In this document: positions 1 to 10,433 of the stretch, piece after piece | How the letters are laid out: every line of letters begins with the position of its first letter | Numbering within the stretch: position 1 is the stretch's first letter | NCBI RefSeq assembly: GCF_000315625.1 | Contig: NW_005434648.1 | Location: 67,374-131,373, forward strand | DNA: 64,000 nt | Reading direction: 5' to 3' | Origin: Guillardia theta CCMP2712 | Taxonomy: Eukaryota > Cryptophyceae > Pyrenomonadales > Geminigeraceae | Made by a program: the position numbers and the translations under genes | The notes under the pieces: generated by a model | Database searches by the model: none | What the model saw: the letters and a program-made list of their open reading frames with translations, nothing else | What the model was told of the DNA's origin: nothing

Positions 1-1016
1 TGGTGCTGGACGTGTCTTGTCAAGAAGTCACGTCTTCCGCTCTCGCCTCCTCTTCCTCCTGTTCGTCAGGTCTCAACAGCTTTTGATGTGCTCAAGTGAC
101 ATGCAAGACAGTCGCAATGAAGGATAGGAGGATCACGCAAGACCTGACGGAGCTGCTCGCGTTGGCATCGGGAGCCACCCGTACAAGATGACATCGTTTG
201 ACTTGAGCTGACGAGGAGGCTGCAGTCAATGCTCGAGGAGGGAAGGAGAGTGAGATCGCCGTTGAGCGTCGAAGATCATCCAAGAAATTTTCATCGAGGT
301 TGCGGGCCTTTGATTCTTGTTCTCTCTTTTCTCCTCCTGCTCCACCTCTCCTCCTCTGACTTCTGTTCCTTGTACTTTGCCTGCAGTTCGCATGGTCGGC
401 GGCTCACCGAGGAGATCTCGGAGTGTCTGAGGCTGTTTCAGTCCTCCTCCCTCCCCCCTGCGCTCTCGGCTGCCGAGAAAGAGGCTCTGCTGCCTCCCCG
501 CCTGGTCCTCTCGTTTGCTCCCTCACCCTTCTAAACCGAACCCAGGGAGAGCAAGCCGAGGAGGCAAGAGCACAAGGCGGAGAGCAGATGAAGGAGGTCT
601 GTGACGCGCAAGAGGGAGGAAGCGGTCGCCCTCGAGTGAGTCGGTTGCTTGAGAAGAGGAGGGAGAAGAACCAAATCCTGCCCAAGTCACTCCTCATCCT
701 CCGATCTCCCGAGTCATCTGCACCAGTGTCCCATCTTTTGACTCCTCGCACAAGTCCAGAGGCAGAGGAGGGAGGAGACGACGTCCTCACGCCTCTTGCT
801 TGCGACAAGTACTTGCAGCAGAGAGCGAGGAGAGAGCGAGCGAAGAAAGAAGTTCTACACAAGACCATCTGCATCAGACAGCAACAGAGGGACAGCAACG
901 CGCCTATGCTCCTCACCAAGCCTCAAAAAGCCACCAACATCACCAACACCTCCCTCTCCTCGTTCCTTACGTCTTCTTCTGTAGCTGCCACCACTCGTTC
1001 TCCTTCCAAGCCAGAC

Positions 1017-1256
1017 AAGGCAGCAGAAGGCATGGTCTCCTCGAGCAAGGCAGCAGAAGGCATGGTCTCCTCGAGCAAGGCAGCAGAAGGCATGGTCTCC
1101 TCGAGCAAGGCAGCAGAAGGCATGGTCTCCTCGAGCAAGGCAGCAGAAGGCATGGTCTCCTCGAGCAAGGCAGCAGAAGGCATGGTCTCCTCGAGCAAGG
1201 CAGCAGAAGGCATGGTCTCCTCGAGCAAGGCAGCAGAAGGCATGGTCTCCTCGAAC
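1017..1256 (+). repeat. 30-bp minisatellite, 8 copies
   Basis: Eight near-identical 30-bp units beginning AAGGCAGCAGAAGGCATGGT. Only the last copy differs visibly (TCGAAC for TCGAGC). Thirty is a multiple of three, so the array is open in several frames and would encode a 10-residue repeat such as SKAAEGMVSS if translated. The near-identity of the copies indicates recent expansion or homogenisation. Confidence 0.95.
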
Positions 1257-1439
1257 AAGGAGCAAGTGTTGGGATCAGACAAGGTGTGGGAGGTGAGAGG
1301 TCACGAGCAAGTGACAGACAGTCAGGTGAAGGCAGACGGGGACGTGAAGACCAAAACGAGACTTCTGCTGCTGAGCAGCGAAACCAACGAGCTCAACATG
1401 TGCCAACCGCAACTGAAGATCCGACAGAGTCGAGGAATG

Positions 1440-1535
1440 TGGAGGAGGAGGAGGAGGAGGAGGAGGAGGAGGAGGAGGAGGAGGAGGAGGAGGAGGAGGA
1501 GGAGGAGGAGGAGGAGGAGGAGGAGGAGGAGGAGG
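1440..1535 (+). repeat. GGA trinucleotide array
   Basis: About 31 uninterrupted GGA/GAG triplets. It would read as poly-Glu, poly-Arg or poly-Gly depending on frame. The two long open frames crossing it are probably by-products of the array. Confidence 0.95.
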
Positions 1536-3083
1536 ATGTATTTGTTGCGGTGGTGGATATGGGGTGGGGAGGGAGATGGGTGGGTGAGAAGAGGATTGCT
1601 TGGAATGGTGTAGAGTGGAGATGACGATTGAGAGCAGGTGAAGGCCTTCAGCCCATCCAGACGTTCAGCTCGTGGAAGCCTCTTCCTCCTCCTCCTACGT
1701 CTTCCTCGTCATGCTCGTGAGTCCTCTCTCACAGTAGGAAGAACCTGAGAGTTTCGAACAGAAGGGTGTTATCAAAGCAGGAGGAGGAAGAGGAGGTAAG
1801 TAAAAAACCCTCCTTGGGCCCTCCTCCTCGTTCCTCTCCTCTCCTCCTTCTGATTCACTGTTAACGTCAGAAGCAAGAATCGTCTTCCTCCTATCCAAGG
1901 CGTTGGCTGAGCTTTGACCGCCTCGAGACCTCCTGTAAGCCCAACTGATGCTTACTGCAGCAGCAGCTCATCCTCCTCGTCCTCCTCAACGCCTGCTACA
2001 TCCCCTTCTCTCACTTCCCTTCCTCTGCCGTTGTCCTTTCTGTTTCCTCTCTCATCTGTTCCTCAGCAGCCTCACGCCAGATGGAGAAAACCCTCAAGAA
2101 AGTCGCGGCAGACAGTCCAGCGCTCGTTCGCCTTCCACGAGATAAGGCAACAACACATAAACATGCTCTTCCTACTCTTTCACTTCTCCCCCCCCTCCAT
2201 GCTCTTCTCCTCAGCTCCGACTTTCTGTCCTGACATCTCCCTTCAGCTTCTCCAGCTGCTTGAAAATGCTGTCGAGCTGCAGATACCCCGGGGGTTCGTC
2301 GCCTCGCAGGCAGGAAGAGGGAGGAAGAGTGAGGAAGAGCTAGTGAAGAGAAAGGGGGGGGGGGGGGGGAGGCAAGATTGAGGAGAAGCAAGAAAATTTT
2401 CGGATGGAGGGGGAGCATACAAGAAGCAGGGGCAGGGGCAAGGGCGGGGGCAGGAGCAGGAGGGGTTTGATGGGGCTGCAGGACGATTCTCCCTCTTCTC
2501 TACTTCACGGTGTGCTTGTGCTCTGTTCCGGGAGCCTCCGGGTTACCTATCAGGAGAAGGATTGTACGGGTGGTAATCGAGAGGTGAGGACACAAGGAGG
2601 AGAAGCATGTGCTGAGCAGGCGTCAGTTGCTGGTGGCTGGTGATCTCATCAGCTCTCCTCTCGTCCTCTCCGGCTGCCCGCGAGTCTTGTGCGTCTCCTC
2701 TTTGCTTCTCCCATGCTCACGAGGCTCACAGAGGTGCTCGCGCTCTCCTTCCCCTCCTGTTTCGTTGGCATCTGCCCGAGCAGCTGGTGAGGACTTGGAG
2801 GAGGAGGGAAGAGGATGACAACCAGCTCAGGTAGCCGAGGAGAGCTCCTCACTTCTCCTCCTCTCCTCTCATGCCTGTCAGAAAGTTTTGTTTTCGGGTG
2901 AGCCATGCGGAGGGGAGAGTGGGGGAGTGACGGTATTACAAAGCCATTGAGGAAGAAGTGATGAAGCAAATCAACATGCTAAGGAGGTACGCTCTCTGCT
3001 CTCCTCCCCTCTGATGTCACCTCTCCCTCTGCCTCTCCCCTCTCCCCTCCTCACAACTTGCTAGGCTGCCGCTCTTCTCTCAG

Positions 3084-5828
3084 GTCGAGGAGTTTCACCT
3101 CAAGCAGCTCTTGTCCGGCTCTTCTCTCACTCTCGTCGAGGTCATCGCGACATTCAAGAGGCTTGAAAGTGACTTGAAGACCAGGATAATCGCGTCCTTG
3201 TGAGGGAAGAAGAGACCTCCTCTTCCTCCTCGTTTCTCTACGTCCTCGAGGTCTCTGCCTCATCTCTGCCTCCTCTTCTCACTCTCCTCAGGCTGGGCAT
3301 GTCAAATTGAGCGTGACCTCCCACACCGCGAGAAAGAGGCAAGTCAATCCCTTGACCTCCCTCCTCCCTCCTCTCCTCTTCCACTCTCCTCCGCTCTCCT
3401 CTGTGCTCCTCTATGCTGTTCCATCCTCTCTTCTCGCTTCTTCCTGTCCCTCCTCTTGCTCTCTTCCTCTTCTCACGTCTCTGTCTCCCTCTGACTGTCT
3501 TCAGTTATCAAGTCCGAGCTGGCACCCTCGGCCTCGGTGCTTCGCTTCGCTTGTCTAGCCTGCTGCTAGACAGGTAAATTCCTCGTCCCTAGCTCCTGCT
3601 ACTCGAGTGTTTCTCCTCCCCCCCCTCCTTTCCTGTTCTGCTTCTTCCTCCTTCTTTTGCGTAGCGTAACTGCCCCTTGCTAGTCCACAAGCGATGACAG
3701 TGAGGACGGAAGGAAGGTGAGGAGTCAACGGGAGGAGGGGAAGGAGAGGCTGTAGCTCAAGTTGACCTCCTCCTTTGTTTCAGTTGTCTGGTGCTGAGCT
3801 TGCGAGCGATGGAAGTGAAAGAAATCTTCAACGTTCACTCGTCGGGCGAGCATCAGGACCGATTGAAGTCAACCTGCCGAGAGGAAGGAGGAGGAGGAGG
3901 AGGAGGAGGAGGAGGAGGTGCTGACTGGGTCAACAGATGACAGCGAAAACAGAAGACTTGAAAAGTCTGGGAGGAGAGGTAGGGATTGAACCGCACAATC
4001 ATGTCTGCCGGGCAGCTGCTCTGACTCCTCTGTATCTGTAGATTCTGAAAGCTCTTGAGCTCCTGGACGACCAGTCTTGTCCCGTCCTTGCCTCGCTCTC
4101 TCAGCTGACAGACTTGTACCACAAGGTCTCTTGCACTCGCCGCCCTCTCACTTCTCATGTGTCTGTTAGCTGGATGGCCTACACTCAGAGGACGGATCGA
4201 AAGTCTTCTCTCCGATTGAGCTGGCCAGGATTTTCACTTCCTCTACCTCTGTGATGCTTCTGTTTACGGTACCCTCCTCCCCCCTTCTCCTCCTCCTTAA
4301 ATCTGCACGCCAGGAATTCAGGAACGATTTGAAGCTTGCGCTGAGCGAGGAGGAGATTGACATCCAACAATGCATCGTCCCGGTGATCCTTGTGCTCTTC
4401 CTGGTCTCCTATGCTCCGCTCTTATCACCCCTCTCTACGATCTTTTCTCTTCTCTTCTCCTCCTCTCTCATTCTCTTTCTACCGCTGCAGCTTCTCCGTC
4501 GTGTCTCGTGTATTTCTCGAGGATTTGCACAGATGGCGAGCTTTGCCGTCCAGTCTCTGTCTACTTTCGAGCGCAAGACGAGAGACGAGGAGGAGAAGCC
4601 TGAAGGAGCGAGGAAGAGGCCAAACTCCGAGGAGGCGAGCAGCTTTGAGAGCTTTCAGGAGTTAACTTGCTCGCTGCTGAATGGCTGGCCACAGCTGGTG
4701 AGAAAGTGATGGAGCAGATTGAGGAGGAGGAGGAGGAGGAGGTGGTGGTGGTGGTGGTGATGATGGTGGTGATGGTGGTGATGATGATGGTGGTGGTGGT
4801 GGAGGAGGAGGAGGAGGAGGAGGAGGCAGATGAGAAGAAGTTGGAGGGAGCTCAAACTTCTGCAGGCTCAGAGGGTGAAGCATCTCATCCCTTTGCTTGC
4901 GAGCTTTGCGACCAAGACCGAAGAAGGAGAGCACGACTTCTCAGCGGAGGTGAGGGACAGCAGAGCTTGAGGGAGGAGATGACAGAGAAGCAGGAGGAAG
5001 AGATAACGAGCTCGATCGAGACGAGCTACCAAGCACTGGAGGATGTGATTGCTATGCTAGAAGCCAAGCACGAGCTGAGGCAACTCAGCTTGACTAACGA
5101 AGCTCTGAGCAGAGGTTGACCCTCCCTCGCGCCTCTTTGACCTCCTCCTTCCCTCCGCTCTTTGACGCTGTGCAGGAGCTCAAGAGAAGGCGACCGACGC
5201 TTGCTGTAGTCACCGTCGAGTTCTTTTCAACGCGCGAGCAGAACTGGTATCCACAAGAGTCACTTGCGAAGACAAAGTTCAGTGCCAAGTTGTCCTTTGC
5301 AACGACTTGCTTTTCATCAAGCCAGGTACCTCCATCATTCTCCCTCCCTTGTTGCCCTGCTGAAGTTCTTCCAGCCTCTAGCTCGCTCTTTTCTTCTTTC
5401 ACGAGCGACAATGCTTCGTGTCTCAGCCTAAGGAGGCTCCTTCTCGTCGGCCTCGGCGATCATAATCTGCTTGCAATCAGGTGCTTGTCTTCGCACCTGT
5501 CCTGTCCTGTCCTATCCCTCTCCTCTCCTCTCCTCTCCTCTCACGCGTCGCAGAGGCTTTTCCAGCCATCCCTATGCCATCTCCATTATCCGCGAGGAAG
5601 ACGCCCTCCCCGAGCTAGTGAGACTTTCCATGCTCTCCTGCCCGCCCTCGCGTGACTGGATGTGTCAAGTTGTTAAGCTTCGCCGAGGAGGAGGACTTCT
5701 CCAAGTTGCTCTCGCTCTTCGCAGCCTGCAGACAGGAGGTGACTGCACGCTTGCTGCTGCTGCTGCTGCTGCTCGAGCTGGTGGTGGTGCTGGTGGTGAA
5801 GAGGATGACAGGCGGAGCAGCTTGCTAG
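3084..5828 (+). CDS. RhoGEF-like DH-PH protein (5' end unresolved)
   Basis: Guanine nucleotide exchange factor for Rho-family GTPases, inferred from consecutive exons that splice in phase at GT-AG. Exons include about 4042-4125, 4170-4268, 4314-4376, 4491-4697, 4830-4949, 4994-5114 and 5176-5325. Together they resemble a Dbl-homology domain: a helix around FSPIELARIF, then EFRNDLKLALSEEE, then the QAQRVKHLIPLLASF segment that parallels the conserved PVQR(I/V)PRY-LLL element. A PH-like domain follows (RVLFNARAELV, VVLCNDLLFIK, closing helix LLSFAEEEDFSKLLSLF). The PVQR-type element is divergent (QAQRV). The ending at 5828 is a hydrophobic Leu/Val tail made by a CTG/GTG run, which may be a mis-called terminal exon. 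An exon-like segment at 3084-3199 (VEEFHLKQLLSG) probably belongs to the gene. The start codon is unknown; an unusual PH-containing protein is the alternative. Confidence 0.65.
4698..4829 (+). repeat. Intron filled with GAG and GTG/GAT triplets
   Basis: Between the exon ending CCACAGCTG (4697) and the exon beginning ATGAGAAGAAGTTGG (4830) lies a 132-nt GT-AG intron made almost entirely of GAG and GTG/GAT triplets. It stays open in one frame, so a gene finder could wrongly read it as Glu/Val repeats inside the DH domain. Confidence 0.6.
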
Positions 5829-5911
5829 CGACCCCTACTTGACGGAGTGACGGGAAGGGCAGGGGACAACAACAAGCGTAACGTTGGAGGCTCAACTACG
5901 ATGGAAGCTCA

Positions 5912-5995
5912 ACGTTAGAGACAGAGGTTTCACGTTAGAGAAAGAGGGTTAACGTTAGAGAAAGAGGTTTAACGTTAGAGATAGAGGTTTTAACG
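5912..5995 (+). repeat. Imperfect 20-22 bp repeat with AACGTTAGAG core
   Basis: Four to five imperfect units of the form AACGTTAGAGAAAGAGGTTT directly downstream of the RhoGEF stop codon. The AACGTT core is palindromic. A further TAACGTC motif occurs near 6160. Confidence 0.8.
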
Positions 5996-6831
5996 TCGAT
6001 TGTCCTCTATGAACGACGAAGATATTTCCGTGAGCATGTCCGGTCATGGCTTTGAAGGATGAGCTTGACTAGCGGGTCGCTCAAGTTGAAGGAGACGAGA
6101 TCGCGTCGATCTCACTGATCAAAACTTTCTGTCCGAGGTGATTGTTCCAGCTTCGCTGTAACGTCACGTAACGCACTCGCTCCTGCATGGCCGTCACTAG
6201 CCCCCCACTCCCTCCTCATGCCCGCACATGCGCATCCCCGTCGGGCCGTCGGAAGCCAAGCTGAACCTTAGAGCCAACCTGGATGGCGGTCAGAGAGGAG
6301 GCGAGGAGCCGCCGGAGCTCACAGGTCCCAGCATGTAGTCGCGCAGTGTCAGAGGGCTCCTGCCAGCTCATGTCAGTCAAGCTTGCAGCAGCACAGCAAC
6401 ACGAACATGCACTTGACGTCTGCTCCGTCGACAGACACCAGCTCTTCACCTGACATGCGGTGACTCCATGAGAGGAGCAGGATGCGGGGTATACCGATAA
6501 CAATCTCGTTGCAGAGCTCAGCCGGGCTGCTCTCACGACTCAGTTCAGCCCCCCGCTTCTCACAGGAACAACCTGGATGGAGCGACGCCAGCGACTATCA
6601 GCTGCTGGCTCTTCTCTCGCGCAAGGAAGATGATGCCGACTCCGATCTTTGCTCCTGGCTTCGGGCCGCTGATTAGATGCCCTCCTGCTTCATTTTCATG
6701 GCTTCCAGCCTTAGGCCCTCCGCAACCTGATATAAGGATTAGAGTGCTACGTGTACTGCATAGCAAAAGCCGTACAGTTGGTGAGAGAAGCAATCCAATC
6801 CATGATGTCCATATCTTCAGCAATCTTGATT

Positions 6832-6914
6832 CACTCCTCGCTCTCCTCGCTCTCCTCGCTCTCCTCGCTCTCCTCGCTCTCCTCGCTCTCCTCGCTCTCC
6901 TCGCTCTCCTCGTC
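6832..6914 (+). repeat. 9-bp minisatellite (CTCTCCTCG)n
   Basis: About nine perfect 9-bp units. Nine is a multiple of three, so the array is open in several frames on both strands and creates spurious open frames. Confidence 0.9.
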
Positions 6915-7088
6915 GTATCGCCATGTTGACACGAGGAGCCGGAATCGGGAGGATCCTCTGACCCCTCATCCCCACTCCGACATGACCTCTTCCCCCCTCT
7001 GACCACCCTCTGACCTCCTCCCTTTGAAAGTTTGAAAGTTTTGTTTCTTGCCCTGCAGACAGACTGAACATGCGACGAGATGGAGGGG

Positions 7089-7166
7089 GGGAAGGAGGAG
7101 CGAGGAGATGAGCTAGCTAAGGAGGAGCGAGGAGATGAGCTAGCTAAGGAGGAGCGAGGAGATGAA
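7089..7166 (+). repeat. 27-bp direct repeat, about 2.8 copies
   Basis: Unit AAGGAGGAGCGAGGAGATGA followed by GCTAGCT is repeated nearly three times, about 170 bp upstream of the next gene's ATG. Confidence 0.85.
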
Positions 7167-7335
7167 GGTCATGCTCGAGAAGACTCAGACGGGCACTTTT
7201 GAAGAAAGATTATAGTCTTGCATCACAAACTAACTCATGCTAACAACTCATGCATGTAACCTTTCATTGACTCCTGCTAGATGATGGAGGAGGCAAGGAT
7301 CTGTGTCGCGTTTGCGATGAAGTGAGGTGAAGTGG

Positions 7336-10300
7336 ATGGCCGAGCCATTTCCTTCTGGTTCGACCATTCGAGGATGGTTGGATGAGGATGAAGAAGGAGA
7401 TGAAGAGACCGAACAGCATCAAGGCAAACCTGAGAGAAGAGACGTCCCTTCATCCCATCGTTCAAAGGATTCAGAAGAGATGGTAGTTGCGCTCTCTTTC
7501 ATCGTGCGAGAGATTCAGAAGTGTCGGCAAGACCTTGGACGTACCCTGAGTGGGGCCCAACAAAACATGCGCGAACCTCTGCTTGACAAGAACAAGTTCA
7601 AGATCTCCAACAAAGGTCGAGCATCAAGCAATGACTTCAGCAGTCTGACCTCGCAGTCTCTTTCCCTCTTGTCGGAGTCGGCGAGGCGAGAGGCAGAACT
7701 TCGATACCAGCGGGACCAACTAGAATTGCAGCTGAGGGAGGCGACGACGAAGCTGGAGAAGATGAAAGTCGAACAACAGTTGCTGATCAGAGACTTTGAC
7801 GCAGCTGTAGAGAACCTCCGTAGGATCTCTTGCGACTGCTGCGCTCTCTCTCTTCAAGTCGACACAACTTGTCGGGAGCATTCAGAATTAAAGAAGGTGA
7901 GGACGAGGGACGAGCAACGAGAGACGCCATGCGCTGATAACTTGGCAGCAACGTCAAGAAGTCTGCGCTCTCCTAACAAACGCTCCTCAGCAACTCAATG
8001 CTTGCAGCCTCAGCTTACAACAAGTCGTCAAGTCCATTTGGAGTCGCGAGGACGTTGGAATTGAAAGTGGCGAAACCGATAAGACCGGAGCTGGTCGAGA
8101 CAAGAGCAGGGAGGTCAAGCTGGTCTTTAAGATGTGGAACTTGACGCGGATCTTTGACAAGAGGATTAAAAGTGTTGGTTACTCAGGCGCCTTGCGAGCT
8201 ACAAGATCTTTGGTTCGGTCAGTTGTCTCGTTGTGGGGTGAGCTCGTAGTGATCTCACGCAAGGTAAGCGACAGACCTCACTCAACTGTTTTTCAATTCT
8301 TTCAGGTCCGCACGGCGTCTGAGTTGTGGCTGCAATCAAGGCTGAAGATGAAAAAGGTATTGAAGGCATACAGCGAGTATAGAAGAGCCACAGCCTCCTG
8401 CAGGAAGTTGAGAGAAGCGAGCGCCATCATCATCTCCTCTCGGCGTCGGAGCGCTCTCTCGCAAGCTTTCTCAGCATGGCGTGTGATCGTTCGCCACACC
8501 AGAAGGTCGCAAACTTTGCTTGCTATGATGGACTCGCGACAGAGAATTCGAAGAAAACGGCAAGTGTTGGGAGCCATGGCCCTGTCGTGTAATGACAGCC
8601 GACGGTCGTTCCTTGTGCTGGAAGATTGCTTCAGGAAAATTTCAGAAGTTCATCTGCGACAATGCAGCGTCTTGAAGTTGCTGTCGAGGTCAAGGAGGCG
8701 AAGGACCTTGTCTTATTGTCTCCTCGGTTGGATGAGATTGGCGGTGGAGCAGGGAGAGGAGGAGGAGGGAGAGTTGTCTCTCTGTGCCCCCCCCTGCTCA
8801 TTCATCGACTCTTCTCTCGTTGGAGGTCTCGAGCTCTCAGCGCACGAGTCGCTTGTCAACAAGTCAAGAAGTGGTTGCTAGCCAGCGCTGCTGCTTCCCT
8901 TCCTCCCTCCATCCAACACCTGCAGCCCCTTTCCACTTCAACTCCTCTGCTTCCTCCTGCGACCCGCGAGTCTTCGTGGAGGCCGACGAGTGGTGGCTGG
9001 AGTCTGCTGAGTCGTACGCTGCTACTGGATCATCAGGCAGAGAGGAGGAGAGAGATGAGACCCGGCCAGTCGCAACGTGACACTGATGCGTGCAGGAGGA
9101 TGGAAATTCTGACAAAAGTGGCTGAAGTTGTTGGAGCTAATCGAATGTTCTTCTCGTATATGCCACTGACGGCCTTTGAAAATGTAATCTACGTCACCTT
9201 GTCGTCTTATCTGGTTTGAATCATGTTTCTTGTGTTGTCTTGCAGGCTAGCGTTGCTCACACGTCGTCAACTACGCGCGTCCCGTCAGGCAGAGACTTTC
9301 TTCCTGTCAAGAGGTAGGCAGATCTTCCTTCTTCTCCTTGTTCGCCTTCTTCTTGTTCTCCTCCCCCTTCCGACTCGCTTCTGCCTCAGACTTTTTTTGC
9401 ACTCTTGGCGCTGGGCGACGACGAAGAGGAGGAGACTGAGAAACCTGAGAGCCCACTGGTCCAGCAAGCGCAGGATCCTCGTGTTGGATGCGTTTTTCTC
9501 GCGTTGGTTCCTTGTATTCAAGGTCTCCTTCCCCTCTCCCCCACCACCACCACCACCTCCTCCTCCTCCTCCTTCCATGTCTCATGTTGCTTTCTTTCAT
9601 CAGGCGCAGTCCTTCAGCAGGTCGAAGGAAACGTTGATGTTGAGGATGACGAGGTGGAGTTCGTCCGTAGCCTTCGAGAGCATGCTGCCGTTGCTACTTC
9701 GACCCAAGGAAGGAGGCGAAGACTCGACGAGGATCTCCAAGAGGTTCTTCTCCCTCCTCCATCACACCTGCAGGGCCTTCGACGGGTGGGATCAAACTCT
9801 CTCCCTCCTCTCCTCATCACACCTCGACCTCCTCCAACTGCGTGAGAGGATGGGGAGGACGCGCTCGTTGCAAGCGAGCGGCTGCTGGTTCATGTGGCAA
9901 GTAGGGAGGGGAGGGCGAGGGAGCAGGGACATGGAGCTGCGAGTCCAGGAGAAGAGGAGGCGCTGGGTCTCTCTTTGCCTCCTCGATGAGCGTCTGCAAG
10001 GAGGAGGGGGTGGCATGTTGGAGCTCGCTTCCTTGCCCTCCTCCTCTGCTGATTTCCGCTACCTGGCTCGCGGATTCCGAAAGCTTTCAAGGTTTGCCAG
10101 CCTGCGGAGCAAGGAGCGAGCACACCATCCTCGACTGCTGGTGAGCGTTTGAAGTTCTGTTTCGCCTCCTTCCTCACATGCGCACAGACGCGCGTCTTGA
10201 AGGAGCTGAGGAAGTTGGTCCAGCAAAGAAGAGCCGAGGGAGAAGTGAAGAGACGGGTCTTGTCCTGCTCCCTCGCAGCCTCTTGCCTCTTTGCAGCCTT

Positions 10301-10429
10301 TCTAGATTGGAAAATTGCTTTATGTACAAGGTGACTCCTCTCTTACAGCTCTCTTTCCCGTCCTGGAGGTCTGAACATCAGACATCACTTACACCAGGCG
10401 CTGCTTCCTCCTCGTCTCTTCGCTCCTGA
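7336..10429 (+). CDS. Sfi1-like centrin-binding repeat protein
   Basis: Probable basal-body or centrosome scaffold that binds centrin along an extended helix, by analogy with Sfi1. The first exon (7336-7896) is acidic and then coiled-coil (about 200 residues). Introns are visible at 7897-7948, 8264-8305 and further downstream. After them come recurrent helical units with the Sfi1 signature of a hydrophobic/Phe pair then Trp: ALSQAFSAWRVIV, YCLLGWMRLAV, LIHRLFSRWRSRAL, LRLFLHSWRWAT, LDAFFSRWFLVF, RAFDGWD, FAAFLDWKIAL, all embedded in Arg-rich sequence. The ATG at 7336 is the first in the long frame. The frame breaks at a run of eight C (8787-8794), which could be an indel or a missed small intron. 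The end is approximate, between 10340 and about 10500; a candidate stop is at 10427-10429. Repeat class is well supported; orthology to Sfi1 itself is inference. Confidence 0.65.
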
Positions 10430-10433
10430 CCCC

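Larger units (their letters stand above)
1..3083. other. Low-complexity stretch, no firm gene
   Basis: Pyrimidine-rich stretches alternate with short open segments. Long open frames at about 423-1613 (+) and 800-1624 (+) exist only because a 30-bp repeat and a GGA array lack stops. Short exon-like pieces (for example around 378-440 and 540-800, rich in Glu, Arg and Ser) could be 5' exons of the RhoGEF gene that follows, but I cannot chain them in phase. A run of about 16 G lies near 2354. No RNA gene is visible. Confidence 0.4.
5829..7335. other. Repeat-rich intergenic spacer
   Basis: No convincing gene. Contains three tandem repeats (listed separately). Small open frames at 6216-6536 (-), 6482-6676 (+) and 6560-7006 (-) show no recognisable domain and overlap one another. 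The spacer should carry the promoter of the gene starting at 7336. Confidence 0.5.

Noticed and set aside
423-1613. 396-codon plus-strand open frame
   Set aside because: Kept open by the 30-bp repeat and the GGA array; no domain, and an overlapping frame is equally open.
3975-4005. Minus-strand GGTTCAATCCC, a tRNA T-arm-like string
   Set aside because: The flanking bases do not pair as a T stem and no cloverleaf can be drawn.
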